Position numbers and translations under genes: made by a program
Assembly (NCBI GenBank): GCA_020746995.1
Contig: JAGPXD010000001.1
Coordinates: 6,324,001-6,388,000, forward strand
Reading direction: 5' to 3'
DNA: 64,000 nt
Origin: Plectosphaerella cucumerina
Lineage: Eukaryota; Ascomycota; Sordariomycetes; Glomerellales; Plectosphaerellaceae
Shown: piece after piece, positions 32,471-45,106 of the stretch
Layout: each line of letters begins with the position of its first letter
Position numbering within the stretch: the first letter of the stretch is position 1
Notes under the pieces: model-generated
Told to the model about the DNA's origin: nothing
Database searches by the model: none
The model's input: the letters and a program-made list of their open reading frames with translations, nothing else

Positions 32471-34731
32471 TGGGGAAAGTATCGGGAAGAACAACCGAGG
32501 ATGAAGTGGATGGCATCCTTGTACACCTGGTGCGAAGATGCAGTAGCCAAAATGAGTTTCATCTTTGCTAGGGGGCTATCCAAAGAAACAATCCGCTGAC
32601 TGCCGTTAACTTTACCTCCCTACTCGACGTCTGTGAGCGTCCAACAACGAAATGCAAGTCGTCCATCTCCCGTTGTTTGATGCAGCCGATTTCCTCACCG
32701 CACCCCTCTCTTCTATCCCCACACCTTCATAACCAAGCTGGAACCTCACCTTGCCCGTTGGTTACTGCAGGAACAACGGGCTGAAAAAAAGGAGAAGACA
32801 AAATTGGACTATGAGACGATTGCCTGCCAAGGGAAACTCTCCCGGTCTACGGCCAGATTTTCAACGCCTCAAGGGCTTCCTCAATCCCGAGAGGAAGGAG
32901 TCGCGGATGTTCGTGGACGATTTCCCAGCGCAGCCAGCACAGTGCGCCGCGAAACAGCAGCAGGCCGGGCGAGTGTTGGCGGGCAAATGTTTCGTAATGC
33001 AGGTTGGCCAGTGGCCACCGGGTCGAACGGCCCAGGCCAGGGGGGCGGCTTCACTCCACCGATGGGCTAGGCGGGTGAGTGATGACGAGGGGCGGCCCGG
33101 CCTTGAAGCGAACTTGAACTGGGGGACTGGACCGACCCGACCTGGAAACTGGAAGGCACGGGGGATCTGTGACCGCCGAGGAGACCTCCCGCCTTCGAAC
33201 TTGAATTCCAGGGGCGACACCAATTGTTGGTGAGGCCGGTGCAGCCGCTGAGCGGGCTAGTGTCGGCCAGATGCCCTGAGCGCCCCCCGGTTCATCGATG
33301 GTGGATGTGGTGGCGGCCGGCGGGCGCCCCAAGGAAGGTGGATGGGAAGTCGCGGCACGATGCCCGGGTGTGGTGGTGGGAAGGCGGCACCCTCCACCTC
33401 CACGTTGGGACGGTGGAGGAGGCAAGGAGGCAGGGGCACTTTAGGTTGTGCTCCTCCAGCCTGCAGACGGGGATGGGGGATGTGGAAGGAGCGGGTGAGA
33501 TGTGGGGTATTGCGGGCGACGAGAGGAAGGAACGCGGAGGCTGTGGGTGGTGCTTCCAGGTCCAGGATGTCCCTCAACCGACAGGACCGTCAACGAAGAG
33601 CATCGATGTCCCGTCCGCCAGATTCGGGGGGGCAAACTAACGCCGACACGCCAACTTTTTTCGTCTCGTTGTCCGTCAAGCCCGTCTCCTCTTCGCCGAC
33701 ACGCGAGACCTGAATAGGTTCAATCTCGGACAGCCTGGAAGACCGAGCCACGCCAACTAGAGAACCACCCTCGCAGAGGGAGAACGGGCACACAGAGAGG
33801 TTGACCCACGACCACCGGATGACTGCAGCAAGCTGAAGTTGTCGTGCAGTCGAGTGCACCTCGAGAACACGTTATCTCGAACACCCCCAAAAAGGACCGA
33901 CCTGGGGGGCGGCCGCAGACACAGCCCGCTGATGGAGTCCCTGTCCAGTCACAGCGCCGTCTAGCCCCTCGGCTACCAAGCCACGGACGGACTTCCCTGA
34001 AGGAGAACACCTCGCATCGAGTTGTGCTCCCGAGAAGCTGCTTCGCCAAACTGCGAGTACGAGCATCGGGTCTTTTTGGATGAAGGCTAGATGCTTCCGG
34101 GAGGACCCCTTTTCTGGTTTTTAACGGCGCTCAATCCAGTCGTCGCTTGCAGTTGCACCAGTTGTGAGGAGCAGACACCGCGAAGTACTCCAGTCGTACA
34201 TCACCACTGACCAGCCCGGCATCACGATCATCCGCCCTCGCCAAGACGCCGTCTCTTGCACGCTTGCTTGGGATCCAACCTTTTCTCCTGCCGAATGTGA
34301 CACCATACCGGACCAAGCCACGATGGACTTGTCTCCATCGGTCACCTGGCCGGCCCTGCATCTCCATTCGCCCAGACCGAGGACCCTCGCCGGGACGCTC
34401 TTGAGAGATACTGAGAGACAACCTGCGCAGCCAACGAACACACCCTTTCGTACTGAACCCTGCACGATGCGCCATTCTCGGGCGTCCTTGGCCATCGAGG
34501 GGTATCCACCGCTTGCGACGACCGTCCAGAAGCGTCACCATGCCAAGATGCGGGGAGAGCACCGGCGCATGTCGCGATGGCCTCGTCTCGCGACAGCAGC
34601 TTAACAGGGCGGCGAACAGGTGCATGTGCCAACACTCGAGGATATCATTTATATTCGACCACTAATGGCCTCTTCAATCCAATACACAAACAACCCAACA
34701 CGCTAATTACCATCCACTTTCAGACAAACCC
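32471..34731. other. 2.3-kb gap without a recognisable gene
   Basis: Many open frames of 100-165 codons lie on both strands, overlap each other and are rich in Arg, Pro and Gly, as expected from GC-rich non-coding DNA. No motif, signal peptide or splice pattern supports any of them. The right end is the 3' flank of the beta-adaptin gene. A non-coding transcript cannot be ruled out. Confidence 0.4.
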
Positions 34732-37274
34732 TCACAGCATCAGCAGGTCCCCATTGTTGGCGTCTGTTCGTCCTGGCTGCATCATCTGCGGTGCATGTTG
34801 ATTCACCACATAGCCGTTCTCGAAGCCCGTGTTGCCTCCGAATACGTCGTTCTCGTCGACTCGCATCGCCGCCATCTGCTGCGGCCCGATGCTCGAGAAG
34901 TACGCGTCGGCGTCGCTCACGGCCTGAGCCAAGTTCGCGCTGCCGTCGTGGCCGTTAGCCGCCACGACACCGACGCCCACACCGGCACCGATACCTGCCG
35001 CCGTGGCCGCGTTGGTAGCCCGGTTGCGCTGATCAATGTCTGCCGGCTGGCCGCCGAGCCCCAGCTGGCTGAGACTCTTTTGCGTTTCGGTCGGCGGCAA
35101 CGTGTTCCGCTGCAGCGCCGGGGACTCTTGCAGTTTCCGGGGCCGCGCTGACCGGAACACCGTCTGCACCGGCTTGAGATACACCGTCGCCAGCGTGCCG
35201 ACGTTCAGGCACATCTCCTCCAGCGTCTGCGGGTCCAGCCGCTCCGACTCGGCGGTGATGGCGGGCTTCTCGCTCATGACAATCTGCTTGGCCGCATTCA
35301 TGTCCGTTGACAGCAGCCTCCAGTACATGTAGGCGCGGTCTCGCAGGTCCGGGTTATCCGTCTCCTCCGTGGCCCACTTGAGGACCTTGGGAACCAGCTC
35401 CTGGCCCTTTGTGGGCCGCTGGATGAACAGTTTGACCGTGGCGGTCAGCAGCGCGAGCTGCACCTCGACAGGCTCCTCGGCGAACGAGTAGAGGAAGTCC
35501 TCCAAGAGGGCCTCGCTGTTCTCTATCCTGTCGGCGTACTGGCCGATGACCCACACCATGGCCGCTTTGGCCTCGGGCTCGTCCAGGGAGTCAAGGTGCT
35601 CGCACAGGATGCCGATGATCGACTCGTACTGGTTGGGGTACTTGCGGAAGATGTTCTTGATGACCACCGTGGCCTCCTGGACGATGTAGGTGATCTTGGT
35701 GGCCACCAGCTCCAGCAGCAGGGTGATGCACTGCCGCGCCGCGGGCTCGATCTTGATGGCGAGCTTGCCTATCGCACGTACCGCCTTACGGACGAAGTGC
35801 ACGTCGATCTCGGTTGCATATTCCCGAAGCTCGGTGAGGACTTCGTCGATGTTCTTCTCGTTGGCAAGCATGAAAATGAGCTCCAGCTTGGTGACTTTGA
35901 CGTAGATGGGGTCGTTGTATTTGCAGAAGAAGACGCGGATGTCGTTGCGCAGGACTTCCGGCCGTCGCTGGAGGATGAGAAGGGCGTTGCGGAGGGCGAG
36001 GTACTGGACTTCGGGACCCTTGGCGAGGAGGGTCACGAGTGGCGGCGATAGTTTCTTGCAGAGGGCCGTGATCTGCTTCTGGTCCGCAATGTAGTTCATG
36101 AGGTATAGGATGACGCGGATGCAGGTCAGGACGACGGCCGAGTTGGAGTGCGACAGGCGGGGCGAGATGCGCTCGGCCAGGAGGAGGGCCTCTCCTGATT
36201 CCTGGGGCACGTATGACATGAGGGCTTCCAGGATGTACGTCTGGCCCCATCTGTGACTAGTCAGCACTTGTCGTCCATTCTTTCCGGCGATCAACGCACT
36301 CTGAGCAGTCCGCCAGGATAGCCACCATCTTGGAGGCGTTGCTGTAGTCGATGGTAAGCTTGATGGTGTCGCTCCGCTCCCAGATGTCCATCAGGCTGGC
36401 GAGGGCGCTGGCGACCACGGTGGGGTTGTCGTCCCGCAACAGGCCGTTAAGCCTGTCTATCAGGTCGGACGCCTCCACCAGGCGCCTGTCGTGGTCGTAC
36501 AGCTTGGCGACGCAGTAGGCGGCCGTCTTGCGGACGTATGGGTCGGGGTCGCGCAGCATCTGCTTGACGATGGGAAGGGTGGCCTCGACGAACTCGCGGA
36601 CGTGGATGTAGGACATTGTTCGGAGGGCGAGGGCGCGCACGAGAGGGTTCGGGTCGTCCATGTCCTGGAGACAAAATGTCAGTTGCTTGTCGCGAGATGA
36701 TAAGAGAGGGAGCCTACACGCTGCAGCACGGGAATGGCCTGGACTGCAATCTCGGCCCTCATGCGGGCGTAGTTGACGAGGAAGAGGAAGCACATCTTCT
36801 TGATCTCGAGGCTCTGGATGTGCATGCAGCCGATGATGTCGGGGAACAGGGCGACCATGTCGTTGTTGCTCATGGTCATGTTGGCGACGATCTTCTTGAG
36901 GGCGATCTTCTTCGAGGCGTTGCCCTTGTCCTTCTTTCCTCCGCTGTTGAGCTCGAGGCGGAGCTCGGCCACCTTGCCCTTGGGGGTCGTCAGCTGAGGG
37001 GGCACCGGCGGGGGGAGGTAGGCCATGAACATGGCGGGCGAGGCGGGTGCTGGCGACGGCCGGCGACGTGAAGCGGGAATGTTGTTTCAGAGGTGCGCCG
37101 GCGCTGCGGTGGGGGGAAGGAAGTGCGCGGTTGGAGGGAGGAAGCTCTCGCGACATGCGCCGCGCGCAGTGTTGCGGGGGATGGGAGGGTAGATACATGT
37201 GGTTGGGAAGGGAGGGGAAAGAGACGTACCCTGGCAAAGAGCTTGGAGTCGCCCGCATCTTTGGAGCTCGACAT
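34732..37274 (-). CDS. Beta-adaptin, AP-1 complex beta subunit
   Basis: Large subunit of the clathrin adaptor AP-1, which sorts cargo between the trans-Golgi and endosomes. Exons 37230-37274, 36718-36978, 36300-36664 and 34732-36250 give 729 residues. 'KLFARGKVAELRLELN' at the start (joined across intron 1), 'FPDIIGCMHI', 'IKKMCFLFLVNYA', 'PLVRALALRTMSYIHV' and 'DPYVRKTAAYCVAKLYDHD' are the adaptin N-terminal solenoid. The C-terminal 130 residues are a Gly/Ala/Asn-rich hinge ending in 'GDLLML', which resembles a clathrin box. Fungal length is normal; the mammalian-type ear domain is absent. AP-2 beta is the alternative, less likely in this context. Confidence 0.9.
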
Positions 37275-38401
37275 GGCGGGCACACTGCTTCAGGGATACT
37301 ATCCCGGGCAGGCTAGGAAGGGGGGGGGATGGAGGGCGGCAGTGGTGCAACCAAGGCAGTCACGGGTACCGAGGGCCCCAGGGCTGAGCAAGCTTTCCCC
37401 GACGGGCGGCGAGAGACAGAGAGAGAGAGAGTGTGTGTGTGCTTTGTGGTGTGTCGCGTGGTCTCGTGGGCGGCCGATAAGCAAGCCAACAGGTCTGGGC
37501 AGCCCCTCACTGCCAGGGTGTAGCGAGCGGTTGAAGCTGCGGTTCGTGGCCGGGGTGCCAGGTTCGTTGTTTGTTTGTGGGATGTGCCCAATTGGGTCGC
37601 ACGGCGGATGGCGGCAGGGCGGCCGGCTTCGAGGTACACTGTAGGTATGCTTCTTCTTCTTCCTTGCTTGCTTCCTTTCGATGCAGGTTGACGGCACAGC
37701 CCGAGGGATGGGAGACTTTTTCGGTCGAGGATTCGGAGGCGAGGGGTCGAGGCACAGGGCCAATGGTCGGCAGGTTGTACGGTACGAGGGCGACGGAGCG
37801 GCGTAGGGAGTGTAGTTTTCTTTGTGGAGCTGGGCGTTGGCGAGTCTATTCCAACGACACTAGGCGGCGCGGGAAGAGGGCTGTCGGCTGGCGCGAGGTG
37901 TAGAGTGCCACAGTGTCTCGGGCGGGCGTTGGACCGGTGGTTGAAGCTGTCGTGGTTTTTCGGGACCCTTGGAGTTCGAGAATAGGGGGGGATCATTACC
38001 AGGCCCCGGTTTGCGAAAGATGACATGGGCCACCGACGACAAGCCAGATGGACCCGACCCGCGCCCGAGCTCTCCGAAAAGGCGGGTGATCCGGTCCAGC
38101 CCATCCGACCACGTTCCGTCAGTGCGTGGTCCTTCAGCAAGGGGCGAGAAGCACAGGGCAATTTAGTGGGATTGTTTTCTTATCGATAACGAGAGGGCGT
38201 CGTGACAGCGGGAGCTGGAGCGCTGAGGCTGGGGGACTTGGCGAGGCTTGCTGCTGACTTAGCGTATCCGCTGCTGGTGACGACGGGTCGAGTTGGAACA
38301 CGACAATCCACCATCTGCCAGCATCACCACCTCGACGACGACCCCGACACGATCGCATCGCCCACGCGCCCGTCGCAAATATCCCAGACTGCCACTCCGA
38401 A
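37275..38401. other. Divergent promoter region, beta-adaptin / EMC4
   Basis: About 1.1 kb with the microsatellite. Long frames here (for example 282 codons on the minus strand from 38161) have biased composition and no family features. Confidence 0.4.
37411..37440. repeat. (GA)n(GT)n microsatellite
   Basis: A run of GA dinucleotides passes into GT dinucleotides within 30 bp, upstream of the beta-adaptin start codon. Probably of no coding meaning. Confidence 0.85.
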
Positions 38402-39064
38402 ATGGCTCTCGTCAACACCTCCGTCCCTCGCTGGGTGGCCGAGCTCAACGCGCCGCCTGCCCCCAAGACCAAGCAGTCCGGCATCTCCGACCCCAATGGC
38501 TTCCCATCCTCCTCCTCCTCCAAGGTAAGGCCTCTCCGACTATGCACCCCTTTCAAAACACCAGCTGACACTCCCCAAGAAGCAGAAAGCCCTGCAGCCC
38601 CGCAAGCAGCCCTCCCCCGAGGAGATGGACACGCTCAAGCTCAAGAAGGCATGGGAGGTGGCCCTCGCACCGGCCAAGAACCTCCCCATGACAGCCATCA
38701 TGATGTACATGAGCGGCAATTCTCTGCAGATCTTCAGCATCATGATGGTCGTCATGGCCTTCAAGACGCCCCTCATGGGGCTGATGGCCACCAACACCGC
38801 CCTTGAGCGCTTCGAGTCCGACTCGAACCGCGGCGCCCTCGTCCAGGTCAAGCTCGCTTACGTCGCCATGCAGGTGCTGGCTCTCGCTCTTGGTGTTTAC
38901 AAGGTCAACACGATGGGACTTCTGCCGTATGTGCGCCTGCGGTCTCTCGATTTGGAAGACGGAATGTTTGCTGACCAAAATTCTATTGCAGGACGACGCG
39001 CTCCGACTGGCTGGCGTGGGAGTCGATCCGGGAGCCCCTGGAATCGGCTGTCGCGGCGCTGTAG
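38402..39064 (+). CDS. EMC4: ER membrane protein complex subunit 4
   Basis: Subunit of the EMC, the ER insertase for tail-anchored and multi-pass membrane proteins. Exons 38402-38524, 38580-38926 and 38992-39064 give about 180 residues. The acceptor of intron 1 lies in CAAGAAGCAG, so it could be shifted by 3 or 6 bases without changing frame. The family block 'LKKAWEVALAPAKNLPMTAI' is followed by 'MYMSGNSLQIFSIMM', two membrane helices, and the spliced C-terminus 'RSDWLAWE'. Length is normal for fungal EMC4. Confidence 0.9.
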
Positions 39065-39429
39065 ACTTTCATGTACGATACCTCATTAGCGTCAAATGGA
39101 ATTCGTGGCCCATGGATTTGGCTGTGTGGTGATGTAGTATTTCTGGGGCGTCCACTTTGCTGTGCGATGCGCATCTTGGAGGCTTGCGCGCCTTCGTGAT
39201 GACCTCGCTTTGGTGCAAGCCTGCGCGGGTTGGGAGGCGTGGAGAGCGGCAAGTTGTCTGTGCCAAAGGGTCATGGGCGGCAAGCGCCTCTCTTGTTGGA
39301 GGGGTGGCCTGCGCGTCGGTGCATCGCTGGTGACATGCTCCCTCGGGTGCTGCACCACCTGGGCTACGCAGCTACCTTTATAAGCCGTTGAATTTTTATG
39401 CCATGTAACCCGCCCAGGGCGCCACTTGA

Positions 39430-39591
39430 CGCGGAGTGGTGCAGCGGTCTAGAGCGCAAAAACATATATGTCATGGGTAAGCTCTACACACCTGACAGGC
39501 GCCTCCAAAGAACCCGTCCAGGGAGGGGCCAGAACAGATCACGGGGGGAGGGGGCCTGAGTTCGATTCTCAGCCTCTTCACTTTTGTTTTT
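39430..39591 (+). other. tRNA-like Pol III element (A box, B box, T-run)
   Basis: An A box TGGTGCAGCGG lies at 39437-39447 and sits in a fully paired D arm (GTGC/GCGC). A B box AGTTCGATTCT lies at 39559-39569 inside a perfect five-pair T arm (CTGAG/CTCAG with a seven-base loop). TTTTGTTTTT follows at 39582. The two boxes are 111 bases apart, too far for a tRNA without an intron. The acceptor strands (39430-39436 and 39573-39579) pair poorly and no clear anticodon is visible. It is therefore a degenerate tRNA, an intron-containing tRNA I cannot fold, or a tRNA-derived SINE head. Confidence 0.4.
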
Positions 39592-40189
39592 CATTTTGGT
39601 AGGTTCATCTCGGTTGCTGCGGGTTATTTTTTACTGTTGACTGTAGATGGGAAGTTGTCTAAGGGGGTAGTTGATGCTCAGGAAAGCCCGGGAAGGCTGT
39701 TGGCTGCTAGAAGGCGAGGTGTTTGTCACCTCGAGCCTTTCGCATTACGAAGTCGAGCCCTCAAATGTGGCCGGCTACATCGTGACGACAAGCAATAGGC
39801 GAGACCGAGATTGCTGGCAGGTACTCTCCAGACCTGTTTACCTACCCACACCCTCCAGCCACCGATATGAATCTATTTCTCATCGACCGACCTCATCTTC
39901 CATCTCCCATCTCACGAGCTCGAATATGAGCATCTAAACTTGATCTCATCACCAATTCCGCTGCCCTCGGTCATCTTTACACGTTCATTCCCGAAGAGAC
40001 GAGAGCAATAGGTCACCCGCACGGCAACACGCCACCATCATCACGAGCAGCTTCGTCTTCCCATAACCCAACCCACCCGCAAGGTACACGGCCTTCGAGT
40101 GTCGCCCTTCAGAGCACGAAGATACTGCTCAAGATCAGACCGATGCAACGGGCGGCAACGGAAAGCAGGCTGAACGCCCTCTGACATGA

Positions 40190-40487
40190 TAATACTCGAA
40201 AAGCTATTCTCTGGACGGCCGAATAGATTGGGTTGTCATCTGATTACGCTTTCAACCACAAGTACATCATCTGTCAGACTCTGGACTCGATGGCCTTCAT
40301 CTGCGAAGGCAAATTCTATCCTCTGCGAGACCAGTGCGGTTGAGAAGACGCGTCAGACATTAGAGAACTGAGACCCTCGGTTTTCCGTCGGAGGTCCGTC
40401 ACATCATCCATTTCCGAGGCTGATCCGGAATCGTACGACGATGAGGGTTTGGAGTGGCGCTCGAAGGATCAGGAGATGTATCAGTAG
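40190..40487 (+). pseudogene. Possible decayed coding fragment, family unknown
   Basis: One frame reads protein-like stretches (such as 'YAFNHKYIICQTLDSMAF' and 'SISEADPESYDDEGLEW') broken by in-frame stops at 40224, 40341 and 40485. Composition between the stops is more protein-like than in the other frames. I cannot name a family, and chance cannot be excluded. Confidence 0.25.
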
Positions 40488-40968
40488 CTACGAGAAGATG
40501 GCACAACTTCCTCACGCCACCAACCCCGAAAGACAGTTGAGATGATACTCCGAAGCTTGGTGTATAAAACCATGCTCGGCGGGTCACCTCAGCCTTCCCG
40601 GTCTCTCGTTCCTCCGAGCAAACGTGGGGGGCACATCGTGGGGTGGCAGCATGACAACGGTCTTGCATCGTCCCCCGCAATGCACGTCGTCCCGAGAACT
40701 GCCGGGGGTGGGGAGGGCATCGCGACCCGCCGGGACGGGTCGTGGAGCTTGGAGCTTGGAGCTCCCATGCTTGACATCAATGCAAGTGAGCGAGGAGCAT
40801 GTGTGCTTCGGGTACACCCCCGATGGGTAAATCATTTCATTTGCAGTGCGAGTCTAGAGGCGATTTTGATATCCAGCCATCATTGATCCGAACCTGTGCC
40901 GGCCGTGGACGGCTGAAACTCCGTCGAGAGCAAATCCCTGGCGCTCCACCATATCCCGAATGACACAC

Positions 40969-42450
40969 TCACTTCGTCTCACGCACGACCTTGTCCACGG
41001 CCTTGGCGAAGTACTCAACATTCCGGGTGTTCAGGCCGGCCATGCTGATACGTCCGTTCTTTGTCATGTAAATGTGGGCATCGTCGCGCAGCTTGAGGAC
41101 CTGGGTCTCGGTGAGACCGGTGAAGCTGAACATGCCGATCTGGTCGGTGATGTGATTCCAGGTGCCGGGAGTGCCGAGCTCCTCGAGCTTGGCCCGCAGC
41201 ACCTTGCGCATGGTGATGATACGGCCGGACATCTCCGTCAGGTTCTCCTCCCACTCCTTGAATAGTGTGGCGTCGTTGAGGACTGTGGCGACGATACGGG
41301 CACCGTACAGAGGAGGATTTGAGATCTCGGAACGCTGCAGGATGGCGAGTTGCGACGCGATGCGAGAGATGGTCTGGCTGGCTTCAGGGCCGGGGCCGGT
41401 GACGAAGTGGAAGCATCCGGCGCGCTCGCCGTAGAGACCAAAGTTCTTGGCGAAGCTCTGGCAGACGAGGAACTCGAAGCCGCGCTCGGTGAAGAGGCGA
41501 ACGGCAGCGTTGTCACGCTGCAGGCTACCTGAGGCAAAGCCCTGGTAGGCGCAGTCGAAGAAGGGGAAGTGGCGCTTCTCGGCCAGTAGGTCGGCGATCT
41601 CAGCCCATTGGGCCTCGGTCGGGTCGACACCCGTGGGGTTGTGGGCGCAGACGTGGAGGAGGACAATCGACTGGTCGGGAGCGGCGGCCAGCGCGGCCTT
41701 CATGCCGTCAAAGTCAAGGCCCTTGGTCTCCTTGGAGAAGTAGGGGTACTTGGCGATGGGCAGGCCGACATTTGAGAAGATCTGGTGGTGGTTGGCCCAG
41801 GTGGGGTCGGACAGGTAGACTGTCCGGTTGCCCTTGTAGAACTTTGCGAGGAAGAGGGCGCCCAGGTGGACGGCACCGGTTCCGGAGATGGTCTGGATGG
41901 AGGAAGAGCGCTTCTCCTTGAGGGCGGCCGACTCGGAGCCCAGGATCAGCTCGGCGGCCTTGCTGGTGAAGTCGGCGATACCCGCGATCGGGGCGTACTC
42001 GTGGTTCAGCTCGGGGTCGTTGCGGAGGATCTCGTCGGCCTGGGAGGGGGGGGGTCAGCGGGGTCTGACGAAGAGAAGTGGCCTTGAGTGCGGCACCACT
42101 GATGGGATGTCACTGATAAGGGAAGACGGTCGTTTACCTTCTTGACCACGGGAAGCACCCAGGGCTTCGCATTATCACCACGATAAGCACCAATTCCCTA
42201 GGACACGATTAGCCATTGTTCGTAGGATGGGGGACACCGTGAGTCAACGCACCAGGTCGACCTTGTCAGGGCTCTGATCAGCCTTGAAGGCCCTCATCAG
42301 GCCGAAGAGGGGATCCTCAGGGGCCTGGGGGACGGCCTCAGCCGGAAAGTTGGTGGCAGCGAGGGGCGACATGTGGTTGGTGATATTGCGGATTCTGGAG
42401 AGGGTGGTGTTGAGGGAGGAGGAAGGGGAGGACGAGGCGTCGGATGGCAT
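40969..42450 (-). CDS. Aspartate aminotransferase
   Basis: PLP enzyme interconverting aspartate and 2-oxoglutarate with oxaloacetate and glutamate. Exons 42253-42450, 42138-42197 and 40969-42039 give 442 residues. 'VDLGIGAYRGDNAKPWVLP' is joined across intron 1. 'HNPTGVDPT' and 'SFAKNFGLYGER', with the PLP-binding Lys, are the class I signature; 'GRISMAGL' lies near the end. The N-terminal 40 residues are Ser-rich with a few Arg; they could be a weak mitochondrial presequence, or translation could begin at the in-frame ATG at 42372, giving a cytosolic form. Family call is secure, compartment is not. Confidence 0.92.
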
Positions 42451-43947
42451 GATGGGCGAGACGAAGAAAAAGGGAAACCGAGCGGGAAGGAATGTGACGT
42501 GAGCCGTTCCTGGCAGTCCGGGTGGTGCTTGATGCGTGCGTAACGGCGCCGCCGGAGTGGACGGGCAGAGTGCAGGTGAGGGGCAGGGAAGGAGCAACCG
42601 CTGAGGCAGGTACTTTGGAGGGGCAGCTACAGAAGCTTGCAGCGGCAGGTACTGTTCTGTGCAGGTGGTTGTAGCTTCCCTGTCCGTTCTGGCCTGTTGG
42701 GTCGACCGGGGTGTGTCACCGGTGGAGCGCCCGCGTTCTTGCAGATGGGGACGGGATGGATGTCCCAGCGCCGGCCAAACGCTGAAAGTTGCTAGGGCGG
42801 CGGGGGTGGTGCCACTGTCGAGAGGGCAGGTGAGATGCAGATTCAGGGCCCCTCCAAAACAGACCAGTGGAGATGGTGCTCCGTTGGGTAAGCTGATTTC
42901 CTTGCGGGGTGGTCTTTTCTGCTGCTGCGCGTGGCCTCGTGTCGTGTCACGCACTGGGTTCTGTCCGACAAGCGGGCGAATGACGAGCTGTCTAAAATTA
43001 AGCAGCTCCTGTTTTCTGGCCGAGCACGGGCAAGGGGGGAAGGATTCGCCCAAAACCGATGTTTCGTAGCTCAGAGGCAAAGGCAGTTGTCGGGCGGCAC
43101 CCAGGGACCTTGCGTTATCTGGGCGGGCGTTTTTTTGGTTTGCTGCGTGAGGTGCGTTTGTCGGCGTGTTGTCGGCGTTCTCAGCGGCCGAGTTTCGGGG
43201 TCTTGTGCTTGAGGTTTGGGGGGCAGGGCTCGGCGAAAAGTCCGGGTTGCCGTATGTCTTGACAAATGGAAATCAAATAGAAACAGGAATTGCGAGTAAG
43301 GCGATCTCTGAAGAGGGGGACCGGGTTCTGCGAATCCGCTGCACGATGCAGCGCTTCGAGTCGAGGGGGGAAGGCCAAGTGAAATAGGCTTCTCGGGCGC
43401 GAGTCGTTCGCCGCGGCACCACGGGCTCAGGGTCCCTGGCGTGCCCGTCCGCTGCCGACGGGAGGCCGAGGTCGTGTCGTGTCCCCGGAGGACCCGTGAC
43501 GTCTGCCGTGGGTTCGAATGCGGCCGCAACACACCCCAGTCCGGCCGCTGTGCCTTGTTTGGAACACCGCCTGAAATGGAAGAGGTCGGGGCGGACGGGA
43601 GCTCCCACGGCTGATTTCTTTGCTTTTGAGACTTGCCGTCAGTTGATGTCTTGATGAGAACGAGGATATCCAACGGCTCGGGAACTGTTGGGGTTGTCGA
43701 AGCGGGATGCCCCGGGCGAATATCCCCGTGAGCACACGATTCAGATGAGACGTCGCCATTGGACACAAGCACTGAGGTCATCATCACAGGTCCGGTCTGT
43801 CTTCGTAACTGCACCTCCGCAGCATGTGATTCTCACCCCGGACTGTCCCCAGCGGCAAACACCACTCCACGCACTTGGCTCACATGTCACTGACCGGCGG
43901 CTGTGGGGACTTGTTTTCTCTGGACATCATCATTCGTTTCTTGTTGT
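42451..43947. other. 1.5-kb region upstream of aspartate aminotransferase
   Basis: Promoter and 5' leader of the aminotransferase plus the 3' flank of UFE1. The 247-codon frame at 43071-43814 (minus) has low-complexity Pro/Arg/Thr composition and is not supported. Confidence 0.4.
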
Positions 43948-45106
43948 TTAGAATATCAGATCCCAGACGATCAAGAAGGCGCACACTCCCGCAGACGCGA
44001 AGAACGTGTACCGCGCCGCGCTTGGCCTCTTGGTCGCCTCCTTGAGTTGCTTGTTGCCGCTGCCGACGTTCTCCGTCGTGTTCTCCGACTCGGTCACCAG
44101 CTGTTCGATGTGCGCCGACTGCGTGGCCAAGTTGCCGACCAGCAGCGTCTGCAATTCCGAGATCTCGATCAGCGACTTCTCCGCCGTCCTGCAAAATGTC
44201 AGAAATGTCACGGCCACCGCTTGGTCTGCTGCGCCGTTCGTACCTGACCTTGTCCAGCGTGCTGTTGTAGTGCTGCACCATATCCTGATTGCCCTTTTCG
44301 AACATCTGAATCTGCTCCTCGGTCAACTCGCTGACGATGTATGGCGCCGGGTCGTCTTCCGGCGGGCTGCTTCTTGCTGCGCTCTTGCTCTTGTTCCCAG
44401 GTTGTGTCGTCTCGTAGAAGCCTGTGAGCTCCGGTACTGCGCCGCCGCCGCCGGCCTTGGCCAGCACGCTACGGTTCTTCTCCATCTCTCGCGTGAGGCG
44501 GGACTCCATCATGTCCGCCTGCGTCCGCCCGCAGAGCTGTAGCTTCTGCCGAAGGAACCACAGCACACCGTCGCGGTGTATGCCGATATCTTTTGCTTGG
44601 CCATCTGCTGCCGCATGCTCTGCCGTCTTGCTCTCATTGCTCGGCCCGCCGCCGGCAGCCCACGAGCCCAGCGCCCCCAGCCTCCCAACGAACTTCTTGC
44701 GGATCAGGGCCGATTCGGTCTCGCGCCGGAGTGTCTCTGCCTCTTCCAGGGCCCGAATGCTGGCGTTAAGCTCGCGGAGCATCTGTTTCGCGTTCGCGTC
44801 GATCTCTTCTCGGTCGCGGTCGGTCAGGAAGCGCTGCTGCTGTTGGCCGGTTCGGATGTGCGACTTGCGCGCCTGCGCCGTCGAGAGATAGGCTTGTCGG
44901 ACATCTTTCAGCTCGTTGTGGAGGCTAGTTATGTGCGATTTCTGGCACGTTAGCTGCCAGACAGGGCATAAGCAATTGCTGGTGCCACTCACAATTCTGT
45001 AGGCTTCTTTCAAGAAGCCGTCAATGTCCGCAACGCTGTACTTCTTACGTGTCTGCGGAGCGTTGTGCTTCCCCAGGAGTTCGTTGAAAACTGGGGTGAG
45101 ATCCAT
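43948..45106 (-). CDS. UFE1: ER t-SNARE, syntaxin-18/Ufe1 family
   Basis: Qa-SNARE of the endoplasmic reticulum for Golgi-to-ER retrograde fusion. Exons 44993-45106, 44244-44941 and 43948-44188 give 350 residues. The N-terminal 'DLTPVFNELL' with 'KYSVADIDGFLKEAYRI' is the syntaxin-18 N-domain. A long helical middle ('DREEIDANAKQMLRELNAS') leads to the SNARE helix, which crosses the last intron ('DKVRTAEKSLIEISELQ'). A single C-terminal membrane helix ('YTFFASAGVCAFLIVWDLIF') ends the protein, as expected for a tail-anchored SNARE. The in-frame extension to 45292 is not family-like. Confidence 0.88.

Larger units (their letters stand above)
39065..40968. other. 1.9-kb gap between EMC4 and aspartate aminotransferase
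   Basis: Holds the tRNA-like element and the possible decayed fragment. The rest shows no supported gene. Confidence 0.4.

Noticed and set aside
32751..33713. Several 120-160-codon frames in the 2.3-kb gap
   Set aside because: They overlap on both strands and are Arg/Pro/Gly-rich, as random GC-rich DNA gives.
43071..43814. 247-codon minus-strand frame upstream of aspartate aminotransferase
   Set aside because: Low-complexity composition, no domain, no splice or start support; position fits a promoter or 5' leader.
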